A stretch of 64,000 nt of DNA, taken from contig NZ_JPRI01000001.1 of the NCBI RefSeq assembly GCF_000737765.1, forward strand, positions 1 to 64,000. Direction: 5' to 3'. The translations under genes and the position numbers were made by a program. Shown here piece by piece: positions 18,991 to 26,591 of this stretch. The stretch's first letter is position 1. Every line of letters begins with the position of its first letter. This DNA comes from Chryseobacterium vrystaatense. Lineage in GTDB: Bacteria; Bacteroidota; Bacteroidia; Flavobacteriales; Weeksellaceae. The notes below the pieces were generated by a model. It was not told where the DNA came from. It ran no database searches and saw nothing but the letters and a program-made list of their open reading frames with translations.

Positions 18991-20499
18991 ATGATTTTCG
19001 ACAAACTCATTAACTATCTAAAACTCGATAAACAGGAGTTTTCTTTCCAGTTCAATTCCCATCCCAACTATCCTTCTGCATTAGCTTTTAGTGATACTCT
19101 TAACTTTATGGGCGTAAAAAATGACGCTTATGAACTTGATAAAGAATATTGGGACGAACTTCCTGAAGAATTTATCGCCATTGTAGATAATTCCTTTTCT
19201 CTGGTAAAGAAGTCAGGAAGCAGTTATTCAGTTTATTCGGAAAAATCAAATACCCTTAATAAAGAGGAACTTCATAAAAAGTCTACCGACTTCGTCCTGC
19301 TGTTTGAAAAAACTGAAAATGCAGAAAATAAAGCAGCATTTAATTTTAAGCCTCTTTTATACGCAGTTTTTGCAATTATTGTTGCTTATTCCTTTCTTAG
19401 CTTAAGTATATATGAAGCTCTTTTTAATCTTCTTTCACTGGCTGGAGTTTATATCTCTATGGAGATTTTCAATCAGAAATTCGGTAATACATCTACGGTA
19501 ATCGGAAGTATTTGTGGAGATACTTCTGCCAAACAGGCTACAAACTCATGTGATAAGATCATCAAACAGGATAAAACAAGTATATTAGGCTTAAAGTTTT
19601 CTGACTTTTCTCTGATCTACTTTACCGGACTTGCAGTACTTGGACTTTTCCTTCCGGCCACTGCGTACATTGTAAAAGGATTTACTTTAGTATCTGTACT
19701 TGCCATTGGCTATTCATTATACATCCAGGCTTTTGTAGAAAAAGCTTTCTGCAGAGTTTGTCTTCTGATTATTTCAATACTGGCAGGACAATTGGCGCTC
19801 AGCATCTTCTTTTTTCAGAATATATCTTTCAGTATAGGGATGTTATTATTAACGGCTGTTTTATGGATTCTTGTATTTTCAGCTGTTTTGTATTTCAGTA
19901 ACATTCTATCTCAGAAAGAAAATCTTCAGAAATCCAATGCCAAAAACCTTAGATTTAAAAGAAATTACGAACTTTTCAAAAGCCAGCTTCTTGAAAATGA
20001 AAAAATAGAATTTCAAAATACTGATACTTTTTCATTGGGAAAAAAAGATGCCAAACTTCGTCTGTCTATTGTATCCAATCCTTATTGCGGTTTCTGTAAA
20101 GACGGTCACAAAATTATGGAAAAACTTCTTGAAAAATATCCCGATGATATTTCTGTACAGATCCGTTTTAACTATTCATCTGAAAGAGCTGATGAAAAGT
20201 ACACCAAATTGCTTTCTGCGTTTAACCACATCTACCATAATAAACCACAAAACGAATTCCTGAAGGCAGTAGAAGAATGGTTTGAAACTAAAGATGAAAA
20301 CAAAATCGCCGCTCTGTCAGGATCTTCATCTCCAGAAGACCTTACCCCATTTATTGAAATGACGAAAGATAATAACAACGCAGGATTAAACTTTACTCCT
20401 ATTTTCATTCTTAACGGATATCAGTTTCCTGACAAGTATGACCGTGAAGATATTTGGTTTTTCGTTGACGAATTAATGGAAGATGAGGACTTTCAATAA
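18991..20499 (+). CDS. VKOR-thioredoxin fusion with degenerate C39-like N-terminus
   Basis: Predicted inner-membrane thiol oxidase that makes disulfides in exported peptides. Residues 1-110 resemble the C39-like domain found in this protein group (HPNYPSALAFSDTLNF) but lack the catalytic Cys. Several membrane segments follow (about 118-310) forming a vitamin K epoxide reductase domain with loop cysteines C175 and C187 and the active CRVC (C254, C257). The C-terminal periplasmic thioredoxin domain has CGFC (C366, C369). The chosen ATG is preceded by ATATTACT, like the peptide genes; an upstream start at 18784 would overlap the GLPGLI gene. The next gene is a six-cysteine peptide 90 bases away, which fits an oxidative folding role. 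Confidence 0.85.
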   Translation: MIFDKLINYLKLDKQEFSFQFNSHPNYPSALAFSDTLNFMGVKNDAYELDKEYWDELPEEFIAIVDNSFSLVKKSGSSYSVYSEKSNTLNKEELHKKSTDFVLLFEKTENAENKAAFNFKPLLYAVFAIIVAYSFLSLSIYEALFNLLSLAGVYISMEIFNQKFGNTSTVIGSICGDTSAKQATNSCDKIIKQDKTSILGLKFSDFSLIYFTGLAVLGLFLPATAYIVKGFTLVSVLAIGYSLYIQAFVEKAFCRVCLLIISILAGQLALSIFFFQNISFSIGMLLLTAVLWILVFSAVLYFSNILSQKENLQKSNAKNLRFKRNYELFKSQLLENEKIEFQNTDTFSLGKKDAKLRLSIVSNPYCGFCKDGHKIMEKLLEKYPDDISVQIRFNYSSERADEKYTKLLSAFNHIYHNKPQNEFLKAVEEWFETKDENKIAALSGSSSPEDLTPFIEMTKDNNNAGLNFTPIFILNGYQFPDKYDREDIWFFVDELMEDEDFQ

Positions 20500-20508
20500 G
20501 AATTCTTT

Positions 20509-20526
20509 GTGAATTAAAAAATTCAC
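20509..20526. repeat. Perfect inverted repeat before peptide gene
   Basis: GTGAATT-AAAA-AATTCAC lies in the 90-base gap between the VKOR fusion gene and the first peptide gene. It has no T run, so a terminator is doubtful. It may be an operator or an RNA hairpin. Confidence 0.4.
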
Positions 20527-20589
20527 TATCTTAGGAAAAAATATAAGCCTATTCCCAAGAGCTTAAAAAACTAAAAACTTACTAACACT

Positions 20590-20787
20590 ATGAAAAATTT
20601 AAAAAAAGTCTCAAGAGAAAATTTAAAAGCAATCACAGGCGGATACGGTGCACCTATCAGTGATGGTATGGGCGGATGGTACTGCTCCAACCGTTTCGAA
20701 GTAATTTGTCTGGAAGGATGTGTAGCGATGTGTATGTCCGGAAACCGATGCAAACCTTCATTCTGTATTGACCCTATATTCGGTTAA
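20590..20787 (+). CDS. GG-leader six-cysteine secreted peptide
   Basis: 65-aa precursor. The leader is MKNLKKVSRENLKAITGG, for cleavage after the double glycine. The core holds six cysteines spaced C-x7-C-x3-C-x3-C-x5-C-x4-C followed by ID. This is almost the same pattern as the orphan peptide at 8817 (GG-YC, CL-GC and CID shared), although most other residues differ. It is the first of two adjacent peptide genes upstream of the C39 ABC exporter and just after the VKOR-thioredoxin gene. Likely exported and folded with three disulfides. Activity unknown; bacteriocin or signalling roles are both possible. Confidence 0.88.
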   Translation: MKNLKKVSRENLKAITGGYGAPISDGMGGWYCSNRFEVICLEGCVAMCMSGNRCKPSFCIDPIFG

Positions 20788-20863
20788 TTGAAAATGATTC
20801 TGCAAAGTAGTTCTTATACGATGCAAACCTTAATACCAATACCTAATACAAAAAATTACTACT

Positions 20864-21055
20864 ATGAAAAACCTAAAGAAAATCTCAAGAGAGGGTCTAA
20901 AATCTATTAAAGGAGGGCTTAGAATGTGTCCGGCAGATGGAAACTGCGGTGGCAACCAATGCTGCGCTAACGGTGTATGCAGACCAATTGCTGGAGCAGG
21001 ACCCAACACTTACTATTGCACACCTCCTCAAATGATTGATTTTACACCATTATAA
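20864..21055 (+). CDS. GG-leader six-cysteine secreted peptide
   Basis: 63-aa precursor with leader MKNLKKISREGLKSIKGG and a core unlike its neighbour. Six cysteines are arranged C-x5-C-x4-CC-x4-C-x12-C, with the adjacent CC pair typical of knottin-like disulfide scaffolds. It starts 76 bases after the previous peptide gene, and its stop is followed by a terminator at 21134. It is presumably cut and exported by the transporter encoded next. The knottin comparison rests on cysteine spacing only. Confidence 0.86.
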   Translation: MKNLKKISREGLKSIKGGLRMCPADGNCGGNQCCANGVCRPIAGAGPNTYYCTPPQMIDFTPL

Positions 21056-21133
21056 TAATACCCTTTTTCTGCATTGCAACAAATGGTGCTATTATTAGCC
21101 AACGATCAATTAAGTACAACAATGAATAAAGCA

Positions 21134-21162
21134 AAAATGTCGTCCTTTTGTGACGACATTTT
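21134..21162 (+). terminator. Terminator between peptide genes and exporter
   Basis: A perfect 11-bp stem, AAAATGTCGTC / GACGACATTTT, around a 7-base loop and running into T-rich sequence. It would limit read-through from the abundant peptide messages into the ABC transporter gene. Confidence 0.7.
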
Positions 21163-21178
21163 ATAATGAGTATTAATT

Positions 21179-23371
21179 TTGAAGAAATTTCCCTTTTATA
21201 AACAGCCGGATGCCAAAGACTGCGGCCCTACCTGCCTTAGAATTGTAAGTAAACATTACGGCAGAAGTATCTCTCTGCAGCAGATCCGTACCCTTTCTGA
21301 AACGACACGTGAAGGAAGCAGCCTTTTAGGACTGAGCGATGCATCAGAAAACTTGGGATTCCGTTCCCTTGGAGTCCAAATCGATTTTAATACCCTTGCA
21401 GAAGAAGTTCCTTTCCCCTGCATTGTACACTGGAACAAGAACCACTTCGTTGTTGTTTACAAAATTGATAAAAACAACAAAGTCTATATTTCAGATCCGA
21501 GCTACGGACTGATCACCTATACCCGTGAGGAATTTATCAAATTGTGGATAGGGGAAAATGCCAATGAAAATACAGAGGAAGGAATTGCACTGATTCTTGA
21601 AACTACGCCTGCATTTTTTCAGACGGAATTTGATACAGAAGAAAGTAAAGCCAGTTTCTCTTTTCTTTCAAAATACCTGCTGAAATACAAGTCACTTGTT
21701 ATACAGCTTGCGGTAGGTCTTTTGGCAGGAAGTTTACTGTCCCTTATCTTCCCTTTTCTTACCCAAAGTATTGTAGACGTCGGGATACAGAATCAGGATC
21801 TCAACTTCATTTATGTTGTTCTTCTTGCCCAGATCATGTTATTTCTGGGAAGAATGGGTATTGAAGTAATCCGGAGCTGGATTCTTTTGCATCTTTCAGC
21901 AAGGATCAATATTTCGATCATTTCGGATTTCTTTATCAAACTAATGAAACTTCCTATAAGTTTCTTTGATACAAGAATGACCGGAGATATCATGCAGAGG
22001 ATCAATGACCACCACAGAATTGAACAGCTTTTGACAAGTTCTTCATTAAATACTTTGTTTTCTTTGGTTAACCTGATTATCTTCAGTATTGTCCTGTTGT
22101 TCTATGACTACAGACTTTTTGTAGTTTATATTATAGGAGCAGCACTGTATATTGGATGGATCAGCTTTTTCCTAAGTAAAAGAAAAGAGCTGGATTATAA
22201 AAGATTCTCTCAGGTTTCTCAGGAGCAGAGTAAAGTGATCGAGCTTATCAACGGTATGCAGGAAATTAAAATGCATAATGCAGAAAAGCAGAAACGCTGG
22301 GACTGGGAGTTCCTTCAGGTGAAGTTATTTAAAATCAGAATAAAATCACTCTCTCTTGAGCAGTGGCAGTCTGTAGGAGGAAATTTTATTAATCAGATGA
22401 AAGATATTCTGGTGAGTTTCCTTTCAGCGAAACTGGTTCTTGACGGTAATCTTACGCTGGGGATGATGCTTTCTGTACAGTATATCATCGGACAGCTGAA
22501 CAGTCCATTATTACAGCTTATTGATTTTATTAAGCAGACTCAGGATGCAAAGATTTCCCTTGAAAGATTAGGAGAAATTCATGATAAGGAAGACGAAGAA
22601 GACCTCACTGAGCAGTATGCAGGAGAAATTCCTCAGAAAGATATTGAAGTCAGCAATATGTCTTTCAGATATATTGGATCTGATGTCCCTGTATTTGAAG
22701 ATCTCAATCTTACGATACCTTACCAGAAAACCACCGCTATTGTAGGTGCCAGCGGAAGTGGGAAAACCACTCTTCTCAAACTTCTGATGAAATTTTACGA
22801 GCCTACAGCCGGAGATATCAGGCTTGGAAGTACTCAGTTGAAGAGTATTTCTCCGAGGTTCTGGAGAGATCATTGCGGTGTCGTAATGCAGGAAGGATAT
22901 GTATTCAATGATACCATAGCCAATAATATTGCAGTAGGAGAAGATTATGTAGATAAGCAGAAATTAAGGCGTGCTGTAGAAATTGCCAATATTCAGGATT
23001 TCATTGAAAGCCTTCCATTAAGCTACAATACAAAGATAGGAAATGAGGGTCTGGGAGTCAGTGGAGGTCAGAAGCAAAGACTTTTCATCGCCAGAGCTGT
23101 TTATAAATCTCCTGAATTTATCTTTTTCGATGAAGCGACTTCTGCTTTGGATGCCAATAATGAAAAAGTGATCATGGAAAATCTTGAACAGTTTTTCAAA
23201 GGTAAAACGGCCATCGTCATTGCACACAGGTTGTCAACCGTAAAACATGCTGATAAAATTATCGTTCTGGATCAGGGTAAAGTAGTGGAAGAAGGCAGCC
23301 ATGCTGACCTGGTTTCTTTAAAAGGAGAATACTACAGACTTGTGAAGAATCAGTTGGAATTAGGCAACTAA
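21179..23371 (+). CDS. Peptidase-containing ABC exporter (C39, bacteriocin type)
   Basis: 730-aa inner-membrane exporter that removes double-glycine leaders and exports the peptides. The N-terminal C39 protease has the catalytic triad C15 (DAKDCGPTC), H89 (NKNHFVVV) and D106 (ISDPSYG). A six-segment membrane domain spans about 160-450. The ATPase domain has Walker A GASGSGKTT at about 523, signature GVSGGQKQR, Walker B FIFFDEAT and a switch His in IAHRLST. The start is an unusual TTG; no in-frame ATG exists before the catalytic Cys, and an ATG at 21166 is out of frame. A TAnnTTTG-like TAATTTTG overlaps the start. The HlyD adaptor at 23819 and an outer-membrane TolC-like protein (not in the window) would complete the channel. 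Confidence 0.95.
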   Translation: MKKFPFYKQPDAKDCGPTCLRIVSKHYGRSISLQQIRTLSETTREGSSLLGLSDASENLGFRSLGVQIDFNTLAEEVPFPCIVHWNKNHFVVVYKIDKNNKVYISDPSYGLITYTREEFIKLWIGENANENTEEGIALILETTPAFFQTEFDTEESKASFSFLSKYLLKYKSLVIQLAVGLLAGSLLSLIFPFLTQSIVDVGIQNQDLNFIYVVLLAQIMLFLGRMGIEVIRSWILLHLSARINISIISDFFIKLMKLPISFFDTRMTGDIMQRINDHHRIEQLLTSSSLNTLFSLVNLIIFSIVLLFYDYRLFVVYIIGAALYIGWISFFLSKRKELDYKRFSQVSQEQSKVIELINGMQEIKMHNAEKQKRWDWEFLQVKLFKIRIKSLSLEQWQSVGGNFINQMKDILVSFLSAKLVLDGNLTLGMMLSVQYIIGQLNSPLLQLIDFIKQTQDAKISLERLGEIHDKEDEEDLTEQYAGEIPQKDIEVSNMSFRYIGSDVPVFEDLNLTIPYQKTTAIVGASGSGKTTLLKLLMKFYEPTAGDIRLGSTQLKSISPRFWRDHCGVVMQEGYVFNDTIANNIAVGEDYVDKQKLRRAVEIANIQDFIESLPLSYNTKIGNEGLGVSGGQKQRLFIARAVYKSPEFIFFDEATSALDANNEKVIMENLEQFFKGKTAIVIAHRLSTVKHADKIIVLDQGKVVEEGSHADLVSLKGEYYRLVKNQLELGN

Positions 23372-23399
23372 TTTCTACAAAACAAATCATCAACGCGGG

Positions 23400-23428
23400 A
23401 TCCGAAAAGCATGTAGAGTAGGAAAAAA
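23400..23428 (+). promoter_or_regulatory. Conserved leader element (copy 1)
   Basis: ATCCGAAAAGC, 4 bases, then AGAGTAGGAAAAAA, ending 15 bases before the start codon of the peptide gene at 23444. The same element occurs before the peptide gene at 60472-60633 and before the tail-collar gene at 54054. UCC and GGA could pair in RNA. It does not match a riboswitch I know. Confidence 0.6.
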
Positions 23429-23443
23429 TAAAATTATATTACT

Positions 23444-23641
23444 ATGAAAAATCTAAGAAAATTAACAAGAACCAACCTTAAGTCTTTGAATGGAGGAGGA
23501 AGAATTTGCGGAGATTATTTTCCGGAAAATCCACCTGAACCAGGAACACCTTTCCAATGTGACTGTGGTTTAGCATGGTGTGAAAAAATGACTGCCTGTG
23601 TTCATCGTAGTTTTTTCTCACCTGAAAACTGCAGGGTATAA
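23444..23641 (+). CDS. GG-leader six-cysteine secreted peptide
   Basis: 65-aa precursor with leader MKNLRKLTRTNLKSLNGG. The core differs from the others: Pro/Glu-rich, with cysteines arranged C-x17-C-x1-C-x4-C-x5-C-x10-C, six in total. It lies between the ABC exporter and HlyD genes and carries the conserved leader element directly upstream, unlike the two peptides before the exporter. It may therefore be controlled separately. Export by the neighbouring C39 transporter is likely. Confidence 0.86.
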   Translation: MKNLRKLTRTNLKSLNGGGRICGDYFPENPPEPGTPFQCDCGLAWCEKMTACVHRSFFSPENCRV

Positions 23642-23674
23642 GGACGATAAGACATTTTATGCTTAAGATCTACC

Positions 23675-23706
23675 TATCAGCAACTTTCTTCTGGGGGTTG
23701 CTGATA
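23675..23706. repeat. Hairpin between peptide and HlyD genes
   Basis: A perfect 10-bp inverted repeat, TATCAGCAAC / GTTGCTGATA, with a 12-base loop, 33 bases after the peptide stop. It lacks a T run. It may stabilise the end of the peptide message or attenuate transcription into the HlyD gene. Confidence 0.45.
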
Positions 23707-23818
23707 TTCAAAAAATTGTATTATTTACAATTACTCACAGAGCATCAATTCCGCAAACTGTATAGATTTAATGACTAAAAATGTTATTAAATCTTCATAG
23801 ATTTAATTTTTTAATACA

Positions 23819-25117
23819 ATGTCAAAAGATATTTTAGATAATATAGAATTACGCTCTGAAAGTGTTCAGGACATTCTTACCCAGCCACCTCATTGGATGA
23901 TACGCTGGGGAAACAGCGTTATATTAATTATACTTCTGCTTATCCTCGTGATGAGCTATATCATCAAGTACCCGGAATTTGTTTCTGCTCCGGTTATGGT
24001 TACCTCTCAAAATCCGCCCGAAAAAATAGAGGCGAGAATGAGTTCAAAAATTGAGAAGATCTTTATTAAGGATCATCAGGAGGTTAAGAAAAACGATGTC
24101 CTTATGGTGATGCAGTCCACGGCAAATTATAAAGATGTCCTGGAACTGAAAAAACTTGTGGACTCCAGTTCACCGCAGCAGCTTCGAAATTTTCCTATTG
24201 CACAAACTTCAAGATTCAAGCTTGGGGAACTGCAGGGAGATTATAACAGTTTTGCAAAAGCCTTTCAGGATGAAGAACTCTTTACAAGACTTCAGCCATA
24301 TGCACCGGAAAATATAGCCGCCAATCAGAGTATCTCCGAATACCGGGTAAGAATTGCTACTTTAAAACAGCAGAAAAATCTTGAATTGGCTAAATATGAG
24401 TTATCCAAGAAAAGCTACCAGAGATCTCAGGAACTTTTCAAGCAGGGAGTGATCGCTTCCATGGAACTTGAAAATGAAAAAGTAAAATATCTTCAGGCAC
24501 AGCAGAATCTTGAAAATTTAAATATTTCTATTTCCCAAATGGATGAAGGTATTTCCAATCTGAATAAAACAAAAAGCGGAACTGCTATTAACACAGAAAA
24601 AGACAAGATCACTTATTCTTCACAAACTTTACAGCTTTTTGAACAGCTTCGTAAATCTTTAAAACAGTGGGAACAGAATTATCTGGTGATTTCTTCTACA
24701 GACGGTATGGCCAGTTTTCAACAGTTCTTCGGTGAAAATCAGTTTGTGAAAATGTCTGAGCCTATCCTTTCAATACTTCCTACAAACAAAGAACAGCTGG
24801 TTGGCAGAATGTCTGTTCCTACGGTTAATTCCGGAAAGGTAATGACAGGACAAAAGGTACTGATCAAACTTGACAACTACCGCTTTCAGGAATATGGTAT
24901 CGTGGAGGGAAAAGTACAGAACATATCTCTTATTCCCGATGATAAAGGTAATTATTATGTAGATATCACCCTTCCCAAGGGCTTAAATACAAGCTATAAT
25001 AAGAAACTCCCGTTTGATAAAGAACTCAGAGGTAATGCAGAGATCGTAACTCAGGATCTTCGGCTTATTGAAAGATTCTTTTACCAAATCAGAAAATTAC
25101 TGGGATACCAAACTTAA
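23819..25117 (+). CDS. HlyD-family periplasmic adaptor of the peptide exporter
   Basis: 432-aa membrane-fusion protein that links the C39 ABC exporter to an outer-membrane channel. A single membrane segment spans about residues 35-55 after a short cytoplasmic tail. A lipoyl half-motif follows (IEARMSSKIEKIFIKDHQEV), then a long alpha-hairpin rich in coiled-coil residues (about 170-270), the second lipoyl half and a beta-barrel region. It is 177 bases downstream of the third locus peptide and ends at a strong terminator (25141). Family call is clear; the partner assignment is by position. Confidence 0.9.
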   Translation: MSKDILDNIELRSESVQDILTQPPHWMIRWGNSVILIILLLILVMSYIIKYPEFVSAPVMVTSQNPPEKIEARMSSKIEKIFIKDHQEVKKNDVLMVMQSTANYKDVLELKKLVDSSSPQQLRNFPIAQTSRFKLGELQGDYNSFAKAFQDEELFTRLQPYAPENIAANQSISEYRVRIATLKQQKNLELAKYELSKKSYQRSQELFKQGVIASMELENEKVKYLQAQQNLENLNISISQMDEGISNLNKTKSGTAINTEKDKITYSSQTLQLFEQLRKSLKQWEQNYLVISSTDGMASFQQFFGENQFVKMSEPILSILPTNKEQLVGRMSVPTVNSGKVMTGQKVLIKLDNYRFQEYGIVEGKVQNISLIPDDKGNYYVDITLPKGLNTSYNKKLPFDKELRGNAEIVTQDLRLIERFFYQIRKLLGYQT

Positions 25118-25140
25118 TTTCCCTTTAAACATACAAAACG

Positions 25141-25173
25141 AAAAAACCGCAGTATTAATAACTGCGGTTTTTT
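25141..25173. terminator. Bidirectional terminator between convergent genes
   Basis: AAAAAACCGCAGT and ACTGCGGTTTTTT form a 13-bp stem with an A run before and a T run after. It ends the peptide locus on the plus strand and can also end the CxxCH lipoprotein gene on the minus strand. Confidence 0.85.
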
Positions 25174-25223
25174 CGCTTTTAAAAGTGCCATGATATACTG
25201 GTCACATTATATATTTTTACTAA

Positions 25224-26591
25224 TTACTTAGGTTTGACTTTTAAAAATATAAAGCTGTAATCTGTTGGGTATTTAGTGGCAACTGTGGAGGCATTTTTAT
25301 GACAGTCCATGCACTGTTTGTCCTGAATATAAGTTTCCATGGTGACGTTGGCTATATTTTTGGGTTTTATACCACCATCCCTCAAAGGAGGTGTATTTTT
25401 GTTATCTTTATCCTGAACCGGGTTTTCCGGCCATTGGACATTGACGAGTTGATAATACTGCCATACCGATTTAGGATTACTGGCCCTGATCATGCCCTGA
25501 ATCTGTTTATTCAACTGCTGGATCTCCGGTGTTATGGCATTATTAGCTATACGAACAACCTGTACCGGCTTATTTAAACTGTCCTTTCCGGGCACTGGAG
25601 ACTGATTGGGTTTATCCTTACTTTTAGGATTATAAAAACAGTAATTAACGGACGGATCAACCTGCCCTTCCGTGGGTGCGTTATTGATATGTTCAAAGGT
25701 CATCCAGGTAAACTGCGGAGACTGGCTGGTCTTTCGGATGATATGCAGTCCTACCAATCCTAAATATTTTTGGGTGTATTTGCCATATATCGGCTGGTTA
25801 TTTTTGTCAAAACCTTTGATTTCAGGAACCATTGCCATGGATATTTTATAAAAATCCTTAAGCGATTCCAGTTGATTTTCCGGGATAACACGCCAGGCTG
25901 CTTTTATCTCAATTGATTCCATTGGAAGCCATACTCCTTGATTTTTTGCTGCAAAAGCATTTAAATTTTCAGAATTGTAAAGTTTATTATTTCGTACAAA
26001 ATCACTTTCAATATTATTCATTCTGATCTCATACCAAACAATATTTCCGCTCTGATCTGTAAGCCAGGCTCCCTTTGCCTGCATGATCTCATCCACATTA
26101 CCCCCAAGCATTGCTCTGAGTTTTGGCTTCGGTATATTTACATTAATATCGGTAAACTTATTGATCTCATTGATGTATTTTATATAGCCCGATTTACTTT
26201 TAAGGCTCCATTGTGCAGGTTGTTGAGCAGTGAATACATCATCAATACTCAGATAACTTTCCCAAACAGTTGGCTTGTAATCTCCAGGCATTCCATAATC
26301 AGAGGCAAGAGCTGTGGTATCAGGAATTCCCCTTTGGTCGGAAGCTATCCAGTTTAGAGCAAGAAAATTTTTCCAGGCAAAACAGTTCATAGAATTTTGA
26401 TCACTGTGTAAACAGTTATCATCAGTCAGCTGATAGCCCACCGAAGGCGGATCACAAAAAGCACCACAACCGTAATCGTCAAGTTCTTTAGAAAAACCAA
26501 TTCTGGAGTTTAATTTTTTGTCCTTTTTTCCGGATTCACATGAAATTGAAATTAAACTCAATAGAAAAAAGGAAAATAGCAATGTTCTCAT
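25224..26591 (-). CDS. Cytochrome c-like lipoprotein with C-terminal CxxCH
   Basis: 455-aa lipoprotein: hydrophobic N-terminus then lipobox SISC with the acylated Cys at about 18. The mature part contains NCFAWKNFLALNW, which I associate with a poorly described cytochrome c-related family. One haem-binding motif, CMDCH (C427, C430, H431), lies near the C-terminus. It is therefore a probable periplasmic or surface electron carrier or oxidase partner. The start codon overlaps the stop of the 578-aa gene upstream (ATGA), so they are coupled. The pair shares a promoter design with the tyrosinase unit. Enzyme activity is not known. Confidence 0.7.
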   Translation of the reverse strand: MRTLLFSFFLLSLISISCESGKKDKKLNSRIGFSKELDDYGCGAFCDPPSVGYQLTDDNCLHSDQNSMNCFAWKNFLALNWIASDQRGIPDTTALASDYGMPGDYKPTVWESYLSIDDVFTAQQPAQWSLKSKSGYIKYINEINKFTDINVNIPKPKLRAMLGGNVDEIMQAKGAWLTDQSGNIVWYEIRMNNIESDFVRNNKLYNSENLNAFAAKNQGVWLPMESIEIKAAWRVIPENQLESLKDFYKISMAMVPEIKGFDKNNQPIYGKYTQKYLGLVGLHIIRKTSQSPQFTWMTFEHINNAPTEGQVDPSVNYCFYNPKSKDKPNQSPVPGKDSLNKPVQVVRIANNAITPEIQQLNKQIQGMIRASNPKSVWQYYQLVNVQWPENPVQDKDNKNTPPLRDGGIKPKNIANVTMETYIQDKQCMDCHKNASTVATKYPTDYSFIFLKVKPK

